This document shows, in pieces, positions 11,300 through 22,738 of a DNA stretch of 64,000 nucleotides. Origin of the DNA: Ianthella basta (taxonomy: Eukaryota; Porifera; Demospongiae; Verongiida; Ianthellidae). The notes under the pieces were generated by a model, which worked only from the letters and a program-made list of their open reading frames with translations, ran no database searches and was not told the origin of the DNA. A program made the position numbers and the translations under genes. Every line of letters begins with the position of its first letter. Position 1 is the stretch's first letter. The stretch spans positions 6,185,213 through 6,249,212 of the forward strand of contig OZ025871.1 in the NCBI GenBank assembly GCA_964019415.1, given 5' to 3'.

Positions 11300-11735
11300 C
11301 AACGTATCCTTCCCACACCCAGCTGTGCCATCTATGATGGGGTCCAGTGTACCTCTGTCTTTGGTCAGGCTAACATCACAGATCCTCCAGCTCATCAGCT
11401 GATTCTAACACTCAAGACTGTGAAATCAGTAACAACATTTACCATTTCTCGACTGCAGTTGTATAAAGCTCCCTGAACCATATCCTACTGCTCTAGTGTA
11501 TTGCAGTATTCCATCCTTGCTCGGGCTCTGCATGGTGTGGCCCCTCAAAGGAAGAACTCCAGAGCACTGTTGTCAATGCTTGCAACTGCAGCAGTGCAGA
11601 TCAATTCTTGCATTGTCAATGGGTTCAGCATTTCAGTTATCACTGTCCAGGACATATTTGACTACTATGAAGGAAACTCTACCACTGGAGCTGTTGGTAA
11701 CAGTGGTGTCACTTGCCAGGAGTGGATTGTGGGTA
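11300..11735 (+). CDS. Possible exons of an unrecognised gene
   Basis: One plus frame reads SCAIYDGVQCTSVFGQANIT and ends LQLYKAP before a TGA near 11475. The same frame resumes as YSILARALHGVAPQRKNSRA and QDIFDYYEGNSTTGAVG up to a good donor (ATTGTGG then GTAAGAG) near 11733. The break could be a very short intron (an acceptor TGTATTGCAG lies at 11498-11507) or a disabling stop. Residue composition is protein-like and codon use differs from the flanks. I do not recognise the family. A decayed gene or transposon ORF is an alternative. Confidence 0.35.
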
Positions 11736-12456
11736 AGAGATGCATCTGTAGATTTGCATACAATTTGTTGCATGCACTGTGTATGACCTTATCAGACAGC
11801 ACGGTAGTGCTGTCTATGTAGGGATGGTGGTGGTTGTTTGTATGCTGTAATACAAACGGAAAGTCGCGCTACTCCTGAACAGTAGTGAGAACCGACACAA
11901 GAAACCGCCTACAAGGAAGGGAGGCTGTACAGTAGACAGAGGTAACCTTACTTCCACGCGCGCGCTCGCCGTTGTGTAGAAAGCGTCGACACCTATTCCG
12001 TGTTTCGTCGTCGTCGTCTTCTTCTTTTTCTTCTTCGTATTCTTCTTCTCCGTCAGCTGTAACTCACGAACGATAATGAGTAAGGGACTGATTTATCCAC
12101 AATTCTATAGCTCCTTCGACGGGTAAGTGCCTTTTGTAGGTTTGATGACTCCGCGAGCAAGTCCACAAATGGAGGTTACTAGACCTCGGGGAGACGTTCC
12201 TGGGAGAAAGACGCCATTTTACGCTGACGTAACTACACGTTCGGACACACTTGATCTCCTAATCCTCTTTCAGCTGCGATTCAATAGATTCACAACGCGG
12301 GGAGGTGACTGTTCTAGGGCGCATACAGGAGATGCTTTGACCGACATTCGCCCACGCACTGTTTCGGAGGTTATCCGCGGCCGTGCCATTTGGCAGCCAT
12401 TGCGGTTGGTAGAAATAGGGGATGGTAGCAAGACCACAAGCGCAGCAAAATGTTGC

Positions 12457-12636
12457 CAGATGTAGGGATGGTGCAAATGTATTCAAGTCAGTGAATGTTA
12501 ATGATCTGCATGGGTTCTGCGGGGACAGGCTGGTCCCCCTCTTTGCATGGACTGGCCCTCCTCCTTGTTCCTACGGTTTTTTCGCCAGGTGGTTTGCCAT
12601 GCCCTTCAGAGACACACTGCACCATCCCTACATCTG
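12457..12636. mobile_element. Short MITE with 19-bp terminal inverted repeats
   Basis: Perfect inverted ends: CAGATGTAGGGATGGTGCA (12457-12475) and its complement (12618-12636). The core TGTAGGGATGGTG also occurs at 11818-11830, so a larger element of about 820 bp from 11818 may share the right-hand end. The CpG-rich block 11940-12460 between them, with TCGTCGTCGTCTTCTTC, would be its interior. No target duplication recognised. Confidence 0.6.
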
Positions 12637-14440
12637 CCCTTGTTTTTAAAGGAAACATTTTTACGCACCCTATACCTTAACTCTCACATGAACTGTGTAC
12701 ATGTTTCTTGCCTGATTGGTCAAAACTTTAGTTTCACTAAGTTATATATAATACACTGGTACTGATAAATTCAAATTCAACGAAAACAGCTGCATGCTGA
12801 AAACTGGTGGATATGCATTGCCTTGCATAGAAAGAATCCTACCAATGCATACACATTCATTGATTACCTATGCCTCTGCAGACATGCAATGAATCACTGC
12901 ATGGGTACATACTAAGTCTACTGCCTGCTACACTAGTATTGGTGTTACAGGAAGGTTGGGTGGCCAAAGCTCATGCTACAGTTGACAACCATGCAATGAT
13001 TGCCTCCCCATTATAATACTTACCCTGCAGAGATGGAGCGATAGATAAACGTACCCGATATAGGTGTTGGGGCTCACCAGTGTGTACTACTGTTGGGAAT
13101 TGTGAGGTCACCAGCTGTAGTTGTACCCTCCACCAGTGAAACACTTGTGGTTCAACAAAAGCAGATAAAGAGACAATTGCAGACCAACAAAAATGAGGAT
13201 CCTGGCTTCGTTGAGACATGCACTGATACTGTGTAACAGGCTGGTAGGCATATAGAGTAGCCAGTGATTATTGATATATAGCTATGTACTTTCTTTTAGT
13301 TTATATGTATTGCATAGGCACTGTATATTGTATAAATCAATGTGCTTCAGATTTCTGATCACAACTTGAGCCAACACCCATTCCTCATGTCAAACAGAAC
13401 TCTTCATGCGTAGCCACTGCTGGTTTGTGAAATAGCTGCTGTGACCACATTTGCCCTCTGTACCTTGACCTCACTTGGTGCAGTAAGCTATTGAATTATA
13501 ATTTAGGCGATATTACTCAGGCCATTACATGGCTGTATATAGCATGTATTTAGCATGTATTTATATGCTTTGCATTGTCACAAGCAATGAAGTGCAACAA
13601 GAGCTAGGGAGCAAATGAAGCTGAGTCAATGCTACATACTGTTCACTCCCTGCATGTAGATACAGGTAAACCAACACTGAATTTACAGTGTATGTTGCAG
13701 GTGTGCGTGTAACATAGATATGTGCATGTGTTGGACTGTACATGAATCCATGACACTGTGTAGAAATCAACAAGTACAGTCTTTGTCCTATTTCACATGC
13801 AGGCACTACTGTAGGTAGTTCTGCTGGCAACATGAAGAAATCCTTGATGCGTGTTAACATTGCACTGGTCATTATGATCTGCGTTGGTCTGTTGCCGTAG
13901 GCAACCATCCTGTTCATGAGTGACTGTGAACGGTACTAGTGCAGTATACATTGAACAATACATAATTATGTGTATAGGATATGTAGTGTAGTGTAGTGTG
14001 TGTTCTGGTAGACCTAGCTCTCTAAAGCTGCATTCTGCACTGTACATGTACACCAAATGTTTCTAAGCTTGTTGGTGATTCAATTTTCAGAACTGGTAGA
14101 CCTTGGGGTAACACAGGTGCAAGTTAGAGTGCATGAATGGTCCCTTGGACACGCCCACTAAACACTATACATTTGTGTGTGTAGTTTCAAATTGGTTTAA
14201 TTATAATAATTATTATAGTCACTTGGACTGCAGGTTCACTGTGTGCATCACACAGCTTACCTGTTACAGTACTTCTTGCAATGGACATTATGTAGGGACA
14301 ACAGAGAGATACTGTACTATATGCTAGAAAACAAGCACAACACCTGAGCCCTGTAGAAGTTCATTACTATGTGATCTTAATTCCAGGGAAGTTTAGTGAG
14401 CTTCAAGCTTAAGCACAGTATTCACTTCAAACGGGAACAA
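12637..14440. other. Intergenic, no gene seen
   Basis: No exon with a supported frame and splice sites was found. Open frames on the minus strand at 13561-13917 and 13793-14056 lack family resemblance and codon bias, and I leave them out. Confidence 0.4.
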
Positions 14441-14444
14441 GACG

Positions 14445-14468
14445 TTTCGATTCGCAGATCTTCATCAG
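14445..14468 (-). ncRNA. Hammerhead-like core of a Penelope element
   Basis: On the minus strand the order is CTGATGA, one extra A, a possible three-pair helix (GAT...ATC), then GAAA followed by CGTC. This matches the conserved core (CUGANGA, stem II, GAAA) of the hammerhead ribozymes known in Penelope-like retroelements. A weak stem II and the extra A argue that this copy is degraded. A Penelope-type endonuclease remnant lies 200 bp away, which supports the assignment. Confidence 0.5.
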
Positions 14469-14639
14469 CTGTAATACAAAATTTAGGGAGTGTGACATTA
14501 AAGAACACCAACCAACATGGAAAGCGAGACACCTCCCAAACCCTTCACATTCCATACGTCAGTGAATGGATTGCATGAGAAGATGTGCCAGCCACTGGGA
14601 GTGAAAACAGTAACATAATCCAGAAGCACCCTCAGAACC

Positions 14640-14815
14640 TCCCTAGTGAAGGTGAAGCAGCCAACACCAGACAGAAAGAAGGGAGTAGTCTACAAGGCAC
14701 TGTGCAAGGATTGCCCATTGGAGAGACCGGTAGAGCCTTGGAGAAACAGATCTGTGAAAACAAAACAGCAGTGGAAATGAATGCACGGCCCCAAGATTTT
14801 ATATTGCAGTGGATT
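14640..14815 (+). pseudogene. GIY-YIG endonuclease remnant, Penelope-like
   Basis: Joining two frames gives KKGVVYKALCKDCP followed by IGETGRALEKQICENKTAV. This follows the Penelope-like element endonuclease pattern: VVYK, a CxxC pair, (Y)IGETGR, then L-E-K and HK-AV. The tyrosine-bearing part between CP and IGET is deleted, causing the frame change. In intact elements this domain follows the reverse transcriptase, of which nothing is seen here. Confidence 0.75.
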
Positions 14816-16745
14816 TAATTATAGGCTCAGTATATGATTGACCTCACATGTGTCCATAGCCACCAAGTTGAAAGTCATTTTTGTGAGGGGTATATGGCAT
14901 TTTAGTCACACTGCAATGTTTAGCATGTCACAATCACTGCTAATAACAGAAAGGCCACACACTAGTATTGCACACATGCAGGCACACATATCCTAGCATT
15001 GTCCACTCACACATATGTTACACAAGCACAGCCTATAAATATATATGTATGCTCTACTTTACTCTCATGTATAATTGCTAACATTGTTCCTGCTATATAA
15101 TAGTTTTGCCAGTGCTATAGCTACTCAGAGATACAAGCACTATGGGACCACACTACATTACACACCCTTCAAAGCATCATCTAGTTCCTCCACAACTGAC
15201 ATGACCCACCCAGCTCCAGTGTGGACCCATATGCATCTTCAGTGGCACTTTCTGCAACAGCAGTTGAAAGTGTGTTGCCATGTCAGCTTGATGCATTACC
15301 ATGCCAGCATTCTCTCTTACCACTCCGTATAGTACTTTTACACTAAACAGTTGGTGTCAACCCATTGCATGAATGATATGTTTAATTATGGATGATCCAG
15401 AGGGTCCCAAACCCAGCTGTTCCCACTTTGACACAAACCTGCATGGAGGTAGATGTGGATGGGAGTGGGGACTTGTGTGCTGTGATCCATTAATCAGGAA
15501 AGACCTCTTTGCACTCTGCCAAAACCAATTTTCTGTTTAGCAGTAGATCCAACACAGCTAGCTACATAATTTCTAAGTATTCAGCGAGTGGAACACATGT
15601 CTTTACTGATCTATTCAACTTTTGCTAATCTGGCACTCTACACAATACTACCAAACTCAATCAGGATTACTTGAGCAATTTCTGTCATTATGCCTGTCAA
15701 TCATGAATTGACCAGCAATTCTGAGGATGTAACACATAGTGTATAGGAGTTGTGTTGATTTGTGTGGACAAATCATTTACCTGGTGGTGTGCCTTCTGAT
15801 TAACAGGCAATGGCAAAAGCAAACGTAGAGTGCTCCCTCACCAGCAATGAAGGGGGAAGCAACTGCTAACAGGGGATGATAGTGTGGTATTCTTTGAGTG
15901 AGTCTTAGTGGTTAAAAGTACAAGTTAGTAGACATATCCTTGCATTGTATCTGATGTCTAAAACTGCTCCACACTTCTTCCTTAACTGTTGATCAATCAG
16001 TCTCTGTTGTTTATGCAATGTTAAATGTTGACTGTCACACGGCAGTGACATGTGATTAAGACTTTATTACACTAGTGATGTTTGTTACTGTCAATTGTAG
16101 GGTCAAGCTGCCGGCACTGGAAGAACTGCATTTCCAAGTACATCTTTGCTGTGAATCCTTCGAGTGTAGTCATTGCCTGCATTTCGGTTAGGAAGAGGTC
16201 AGTTCTGATGGTAAATGCACATCATGCTAGCTTTTGTCATTGTATGTTGTTGCCATGCATATGTGATGCACAAGGGCCCCGTCACAGAAATGGAGCGGCT
16301 GGAGCAATTTTTCATTTGAAGGCTGACCAGCCTATAGGTACCTGCTACTACCTGTACTGGGTTGGGAGACCACAGATGTGTTGAATAACGTGTCAACCAT
16401 TGGCATAAAAGATTGGTTAGGATATAGAGATGTTTCAGGAATCCACAATGTATGTGTATAGAGGTGTCACTGTGTCTGAATAATGTACTTCTTGGAAACC
16501 TAATGTGCTTAGGAAGCCCATTTAGTGATGAAATGCACATATGATGCTTCCATAATACACCTTATTCTTATTTCATTACATTCTTTCATGTTCCAATATG
16601 ATCTTGCCGTAATTTAGAGGTTGGTGTGGGTGATATGCTGTTAATGAATTAATTGCCTCATACCATGCAATTACTTGTTGAATCAGATGATCTGGTGTGA
16701 TTTAATAGTGCCTTGATATGCCCATGGCTAAGTATATATCATATG
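14816..16745. other. Intergenic or 5' region of the NLR gene
   Basis: No confident exon. One possible non-coding or 5' untranslated exon lies at about 16102-16188, with acceptor TCAATTGTAG and donor TTTCG then GTTAGG, but its frames do not join cleanly to the next exon. The rest is AT-rich, without recognised repeats. Confidence 0.3.
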
Positions 16746-16917
16746 CAGTAGGACCCCTCTAATGTGGACACCCTTCGGAACAAGAAAAGTGTTCTGATTA
16801 TAGGGGTGTCCTCGTTTCAGGAGAAGCTTACATTTGTTAAATAGGATGGGACAATTAGCAGTGTCCACATTGGGGCAGTGTCCACGTTTCAGGGTGTCCA
16901 CAGGCTGGGTTCCACTG
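16746..16917. mobile_element. pogo-type MITE, 172 bp
   Basis: The ends are inverted repeats: CAGTAGGACCCCTCTAATGTGGACA on the left against CAGTGGAACCCAGCCTGTGGACA read from the right. CAGT termini and a TA on the right flank (TG on the left, probably mutated) fit pogo/Tc1-mariner elements. The interior holds repeats of GTGTCCAC(A/G)TT and no coding sequence. Confidence 0.75.
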
Positions 16918-17135
16918 TAACTATTTTAGCTGCCATATCTCCTGGTGAACTGAATATTGGAACGTACTTGCTGATGCATACATTATTACATAGCTTCAAT
17001 TTCATTGAATAGAGTTTTGCTATACTATCTCTATACATAATGTACCAATTTTTGTTGAATGCTATTTATTTACTGTATTGTGCAATTGTTATGTAACCTC
17101 TGTGCTAACAGATTTCGCTATTTCTACTTTCATAG

Positions 17136-17274
17136 CTGCCAAATGGACCAGATCATTATTAATGTGTTAGCTGGTGGGCTAGCTCCACAAGTGCAAACAG
17201 CCAAGAAGGGTGCCAGAAGGAAGTGTGGTTGTTCATCAAAGTCATTCTCCATTCAGTGGACCTATGAGATACCA
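17136..17274 (+). CDS. Possible first coding exon of the NLR gene
   Basis: Acceptor TTTCTACTTTCATAG precedes it and donor CCA then GTGAGT ends it in phase 0, matching the phase-0 start of the next exon. With an ATG at 17143 it gives 44 residues, including MDQIIINVLAGGLAPQVQT and a basic, cysteine-containing stretch KKGARRKCGC. No domain is recognised. The next exon has its own in-frame ATG at 17354 just before the acceptor, so translation could instead start there, with this segment untranslated or not an exon at all. Confidence 0.5.
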
Positions 17275-17368
17275 GTGAGTACAGTGACACTTCAGCTGCA
17301 GCTAGCACAGTGTCATGTTTTGTCCATAGTCATTTCCATCACTCCTTGTTACGATGCTCTCCTCACAG

Positions 17369-17486
17369 GTCCTATCCTTGTTGGCTCAGGCTGTATCTGT
17401 TACATTTCTCAGCCTCCTGTTGATCTTGGCTGGAGATGTAGAGGTCAATCCTGGCCCTGGAAAGGGGAAGGAGAGTGCAGCGTCAG
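17369..17486 (+). CDS. 2A-like recoding exon of the NLR gene
   Basis: The exon follows acceptor GCTCTCCTCACAG and ends at TCAG then GTTTGTG. It encodes VLSLLAQAVSVTF and then LSLLLILAGDVEVNPGP, followed by GKGKESAAS. The ending GDVEVNPGP fits the 2A consensus D(V/I)ExNPGP with the usual leucine-rich upstream helix. At such sites the ribosome fails to form the Gly-Pro bond, releases the upstream peptide and continues from proline. N-terminal 2A sequences are established in sea urchin NLR proteins and in some CR1/L2-type LINEs. The exon ends in phase 1, exactly the phase needed by the CARD exon at 21748, which favours the NLR reading. An alternative start at ATG 17354 would put the whole hydrophobic leader at the protein's extreme N-terminus, 34 residues before the break. 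Confidence 0.75.
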
Positions 17487-18021
17487 GTTTGTGATTACTT
17501 CGTTAGTTTTCCCAGTATACGTATGGCACTGTGACATTGTTTTATTGTGGCAGGCATTGACATTGGGTATATTGTAGGCCTGGCAACAGTTCAATTGCTT
17601 CAGACTTCATAATAATATAGCAATACTAGCAAGAATGACCCCTTCCGGTGGGCTTACCTGCTCTGGTGCATCACAATTTTATGCTGGCATTGATCAGCCT
17701 TGGACATGGCCGTGTGCATCAGCAGCAAGCAGTATTCTTAGCTGCACACACTAGTTTGCACTGCAGTTTGCGTTTGCCCCTATAATTATTGTTTTCAGTT
17801 AGGTATTCATTTGGTTTCATGTGTGTAATGATGTATATTTCTGTCTTGCAAATAGCAGCTCTCACGCTGTACTTCACCGTCTCTCAATCAAACGAAATGT
17901 GTTAATAGAGTGATGCTAATAATAATGAAAGACTGTTTAAAGAGATTATCATGGACGAACTTTGTAACTGGCCTCACTCGTCGCTCTTTGTCTGGTAGGG
18001 TCATAAGCATCTTTATTCCTA

Positions 18022-18509
18022 CTAGCTGAATGGCCGCCCTTCGGGTGGGTTCCCAGCATATCGTTTAAAATTGGAGCGTTTAACCAATCGAAACCGTCCA
18101 TTTAATTGGGAGCATTCCGTGGACTCGCTTCGTAAAACTCCGTGCGTACAAAATTTACTTATGTTAATCCATTTCGTTTAAAGGAGTCCAGCGGCGAAGG
18201 CACTAACCACCTTAGGTCACCCCCCGTATTGCCGTGATATACTCTTCCACGTTTGGCGAAGATTAATGAAAAATTGAAGGAGGAGTTCGTGCACAACCAA
18301 ACGCAATCTTTTCCCTATCCCTTAGATATGGCGGCAACCGTAAAAGTGGCAAGAACTCGGACGGAAAGACCTTAAACCAAATTTTGGCTCGGCGAGGTTA
18401 CTCACAGCAGGCCTCTTTGTAATCCTACCACGTTTCGTGAAGTTCGGTCCAGAATTGAAGGAGATTATCCCGGATAGCGAAAATGTGCGTTAAGTTTATT
18501 ATAATAAGA
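18022..18509 (-). mobile_element. Complete non-autonomous Helitron, 488 bp
   Basis: Read on the minus strand it starts TCTTATTATAATAAACTTAA and ends with a GC-rich hairpin (CCCGAAGGGCGG) followed by CATTCAGCTAG. It sits between A and T, as Helitrons do. The TC start, hairpin and CTAG end are diagnostic of these rolling-circle transposons. The 3' 30 bp match the 60.8-kb family, but the body is different. It lies in the intron between the 2A and CARD exons and encodes nothing. Confidence 0.85.
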
Positions 18510-18929
18510 TTTCACCATGTATCCAAAGAAGGCAAGTGTTTCTAGAAAAGGTTTAAGTAATAAAATTGCAGTAGAAAGCTTACCTACGTAACTGTTCTCC
18601 TGCGAGTTACAACCCCAAATACAAAAAGTTGAATGACCAGTTGGCCAATAATGCTGGAGGCAAGCAAGTCATGGCATTATAACTTAGGGCAGGCTTTTAG
18701 CCAAAATACTCCTCCAGACTCAAAGTAACATTTAACAAGTACATCCTCATTCAGAGTGTTACATAGATCAAAGGCAGTCAGCAAAGTATTTTGATAGTTT
18801 GGTAGGCATGTTTTCACTGGGTGACCGGCTGTTCTGGAGGCTTGAAACTCCTGAGAACCCAACACAGTGGCATTTTGATGTATCGTCAAGGCCATCAGCA
18901 ATGCTGCATCCCTAGCTATCTAAACTATT

Positions 18930-21150
18930 GAACATACACGGCCCGGGGCAATTGCCAGCAAGTAGTTTGAGTTCCAGAGAAGAGGACAGTAGGAAGAGCC
19001 AACTACGGAGTGAAAGAGTGCAGACAGTGGAGGGTAGTTTGAAGTTTTGGAGAGAGCTAAGTGGAACATGGTTGAACACAGTGAAGGGGAAAGGGTTTAA
19101 AGAATGTGGGAAGAGTTCAAAGGAGGTATCTTAGTGGTAGTTGAAGAAGTGTATGAGAAATGTTGAAGAGATAAAAGAATTGGATTGAACGATTCTCCAC
19201 TGGATGTTGGAGTAAGGACATAGAAGCAGCTATCAGGAAAAGAAGATAGCATACAAGATTTAGCTCCCGTGAAAACTGATGAAGCAAGAGATGGGTACCT
19301 TGGTGCTAAGAAAAAGCTAGACAAGTGGTAAGGAAGATTAATATATGGAATGGATCAAGCTTGGTGAGTCCCTCCAGCATGACTTTATAAATAATCAATG
19401 GTAGTTTGGGGGGAAGATAAGTGCAGCAATGAAGGGGACGCAGGAAGTGGGGGAAAGTATGTGATGAGAATGAGCTGGTGATTTGTGAGGAGAGAGAGAG
19501 ATGGAGGCCAATGGACAGCTGCAGCAAACGATGCATGTGGTTAGGGAAGTACAAGGAAGAGAAGCCCAGCTGGAGGAGACTGTAGATGACATTATATACT
19601 ACAGAGGAGGTACATAGAAGTATTGCTAGAGTAAAGAATAGAAAACACCATGGGTGTGTGGGATAAGTGGTGAAGTGCTGAAGGCTGGGGGAGAAATACG
19701 TAGTAGTAGAATGGTTGCATAGAATTATGAGCAAAGCATGGACGAGTGCATGGCATGCCGATGATGGTGTCTTCCAGAAAACCGCTAGTGATCCCAGTAC
19801 ATAAGAAGGGCAGCAAACTTCAATGTAAGAACTGCCGAGGGATCAGTCTGCTAAGTATATCTGGTAAGGTGTATGCCAAGGTACTGTTCAGAGGATGAGA
19901 GACATTACTGAAGGGATGATATTGGCGGATCAATCGGCGTTCCAGAAGAAAAGAAATTGTACGGACCAGCTGTTTACTGTCAGGATGTAAAATGAACAGG
20001 TTATTGCGAAAAACAAAGAAATGTTCATGGTATGTGTTGACCTAGAACAAGCCTACAACGCCATAGACAGGGAGATGACATGGAATTCGCTGGAAGAGTA
20101 TTATGGAATCACAATGCTTATGGACAGCAGTATGATCAATACACGTGAAGTGTGAGGCATGTGTGAAATTGTAAGGAGGTAAATCAAACTGCTTCCAGGT
20201 GGAGCAAGGTGTGAGGTAGGGTTGTGTGATATCACCATGTCTCTTCAATATGTACATAGACCACATTTTGAGGGAGGCAATGGAGAGGTTTAGTAGAGGA
20301 GTCAAAGTGGACGAAGGAAATGTGCAGCTTCTACTGTTTGCAGATGACCTAATGCTGGTGGCTGAGAAAGAGGAGTATGTAGTGAGTATTCTAAGGATCT
20401 TGGATGATGTGATGGCAAAAAGGAATATGAAAATGAAATGAGGTAAGGCAATAGTTGTGAAAAAGGAGGAGGCTCAGGCAATGTTTTGGTGAAGGGAATG
20501 GAGGATTGAGGAAGTGAAAGTAATGAAGTATCTCGGGACAATTTTCAATAAAGAAGAGTCATACGAAGATGCAGTGGATGGGAGAATTAAGTATACATGC
20601 TGAACCATTGGGCACTGAAGTAGTAGATCGTAGATCGGAAGGAACTAAGCAAGACCACACAGTTGAGAGTGTATATATATGCTATCCTAAAGCCTACACT
20701 ACTTTATGGCAGTGAAACGTGGACACTACAGACCAGGCACATGCACGAAGAAGCTGCAGGAAACAGTGATGAGTTACCATTGAGGAAGTGTCAGGAATTG
20801 ATAGGCTAAGAAGTGATGGCATTAGAGAGAGACTGAGGCAGGAAGGTGTTGTAAAGACTCTACTAAGAAGGGGCAATGGAGGAGGAAGATTGAAGAAGTG
20901 GAGAGTATCGTAAAGACAGTATATTTGGAGGAAATGCCAGGAAAGAGACCAAGAGGGAGACCAAGACAAGATGGGAAGATTGCTCGATTTGACAATGTAT
21001 ACAGAACTCCACTGTATACATTGAACTGGTTATATATGTAGGCATGTTATTATTACTGCAACTGTTCCAGTAGGTAGGTATGTATACTAGCTACCTCCTG
21101 CCTAGGAGAAAGAGCTATTGCTGGTTTGATGATTGATTGATTGATTGAAC
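18930..21150 (+). mobile_element. Degenerate LINE with reverse transcriptase
   Basis: Scattered frames, broken by stops and frameshifts, give FKECGKSSKEVS (19.1 kb), PVHKKGSKLQCKNCRGISLL (19.8 kb), CVDLEQAYNAIDREM (20.03 kb), VISPCLFNMYIDHILREAM and LLLFADDLMLVAEKEE (the FADD catalytic box, 20.34 kb), KVMKYLGTIF (20.52 kb) and LYGSETWTLQTR (20.71 kb). It ends with CTACCTCCTGCCTAGGAG and a TGATTGATTGATTGA tail. It is dead, and lies in the large intron between the 2A and CARD exons in the same orientation as the gene. Confidence 0.9.
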
Positions 21151-21747
21151 TACATAATTATTTGTACATATGTACTATTCTGTGTGACTTCATGATGGCA
21201 GGAGCGCATAATGGGAATAATGAAGGGAGTGTGCTCCTCTGGTCATGTTATCGAAAAGAACATGAGTACAAAGAGTCATTATATGTACCCCTCAGATACT
21301 TTGTGCACACGGAACAATCATAATTAGTTACAAATTAGCCTGCCCATACTGTCTGATCATTGCTATTGCATGCATGCTTGAGTCAAATGCCATGGCCAGT
21401 GCAAACAGTATCTTGCAGCACTCTGCAATCAATGTACATGGCACACAGCTGGAACCGGTGAATGGCAGTGTATGGCTGCCCCTGCCCAGCCGGTGATGTG
21501 ATGCTGAGTGAGCAGGGCTGAAGGCTGCACTTAACACGTAGCTAGACATGCACTTCATTCTTCTATTGATTTACACATACACATACACTTCTGTTCACTC
21601 TTGTATTGATTTGCTATATAAATGTAGAAGCTGCACCGCAGAAGCAGCAATACAATAGGCATATATGAGTAGCAGTTCTGTTTAAGTGTATAATGGAAAA
21701 CCCAGTTGCCAATGGATGTGCTCCTCTTTCTCACTGTTACTTCTTAG

Positions 21748-22065
21748 GGAGCAGCACTCAGCCCATGAGTACATGGAATGCTGATGCAGTAGTATCCCTG
21801 AGAGAGAAACTGAAACTCAATGTATTATTACATATGGGACTCATTGATAAACTGGCAAAGGATGCAGGTGGGTTTATGAGTCATTATGAAGAACAAATGG
21901 TAAGACAAACATCTAGCAACATTGAAGGGATGGATAGAGTCACAGACATTCTTTGTGGAAAGGGAGATGATGACTTCCACACCTTCTGCAAGATATTGCG
22001 TGAGAGCAGCAACAGCACCTGGGCAGATGAGCTGGAAAGGATGGCTGAATGGTTCAAGGGAAGAG
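21748..22065 (+). CDS. CARD exon of the NLR gene
   Basis: A strong acceptor (TCTTTCTCACTGTTACTTCTTAG) starts it and a donor AGAG then GTAATG ends it in phase 1; an alternative donor G then GTATGT six bases later keeps the same phase. It encodes about 106 residues with a caspase-recruitment-domain pattern. Helix-like segments run LREKLKLNVLLHMGLIDKLA, FMSHYEEQMVRQ, GMDRVTDILCGKGDDDFHTF and CKILRESSNSTWADELERMA. The (D/R)-LL-KGD-DF-F core is the classic CARD signature. CARDs recruit other CARD proteins, often caspases or kinases. An upstream ATG at 21693 lies inside the intron's polypyrimidine tract and is probably not used. Phase 1 at the start joins the 2A exon in frame. Confidence 0.8.
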
Positions 22066-22738
22066 GTAATGGTATGTATTAAGAATCATTCAATGTGTAT
22101 GTGCATGTGTATAGTGCTATGCATATGTTTGTATTGTAATTATAGGAATGAATGCAAAATAATATCTTTTCCCACTTTCTAAGTCATGTTGTATAATAGT
22201 ATAACGATGGTACAGTTAAAAGGCTACTGACAAGCTGTTTAACTTGTCAAGTGTATTGAGGAGGCTGAATCCTGATGGGCTGCCATGTAAATGCCTGCTC
22301 TGGTCCAACTTCATGTTTGCTGAACTACCTTCCTGAATCTGTGATCTTCCTATGTTAACATATATGATCAGCTCTTATATAATAATTTCTGACAGCAGTT
22401 GTATAATTTAGTATTCAACTACAGAAGGTGCATATCACTTGAACCTATTTAGCACTATGGTATCTCCTATTAATCTGTGTGTGCCTATATTCATGACCCT
22501 GGGTTGAAATGGCTTCCCACTGAATGTAATTTACTGATAACCAGAACAAAAATATGAACTGTCAAAGTAGACACGCCCAAAAAGACATTGAGCAAACATT
22601 ACTCGACAGCTGACTACTCTGAAAGACCTGTTTGGGCATGTTGCATCACTGGTAGCTAGCTCTTTCAAAAAGTCACTAGCCAAAGATTGTGCAATACACT
22701 TTGCATGGTAGCTGATTCAGTTCTTTCAAGAGTAGATA

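Noticed and set aside
17369-17486. 2A motif as part of a LINE ORF rather than the NLR
   Set aside because: LINE 2As are usually followed by a zinc-finger ORF1 or an endonuclease; here a donor follows within 12 residues and phases match CARD. Not excluded completely.
17059-17577. 172-codon unspliced frame through the 2A region
   Set aside because: It reads the second exon out of frame; the alternative with GTGAGT/CTCACAG splice sites recovers the 2A motif and the correct phase for CARD.
21693-21747. ATG at 21693 as the start of the CARD protein
   Set aside because: The bases after it form a textbook polypyrimidine tract and AG; splicing at 21748 explains them better. It remains a fallback start.
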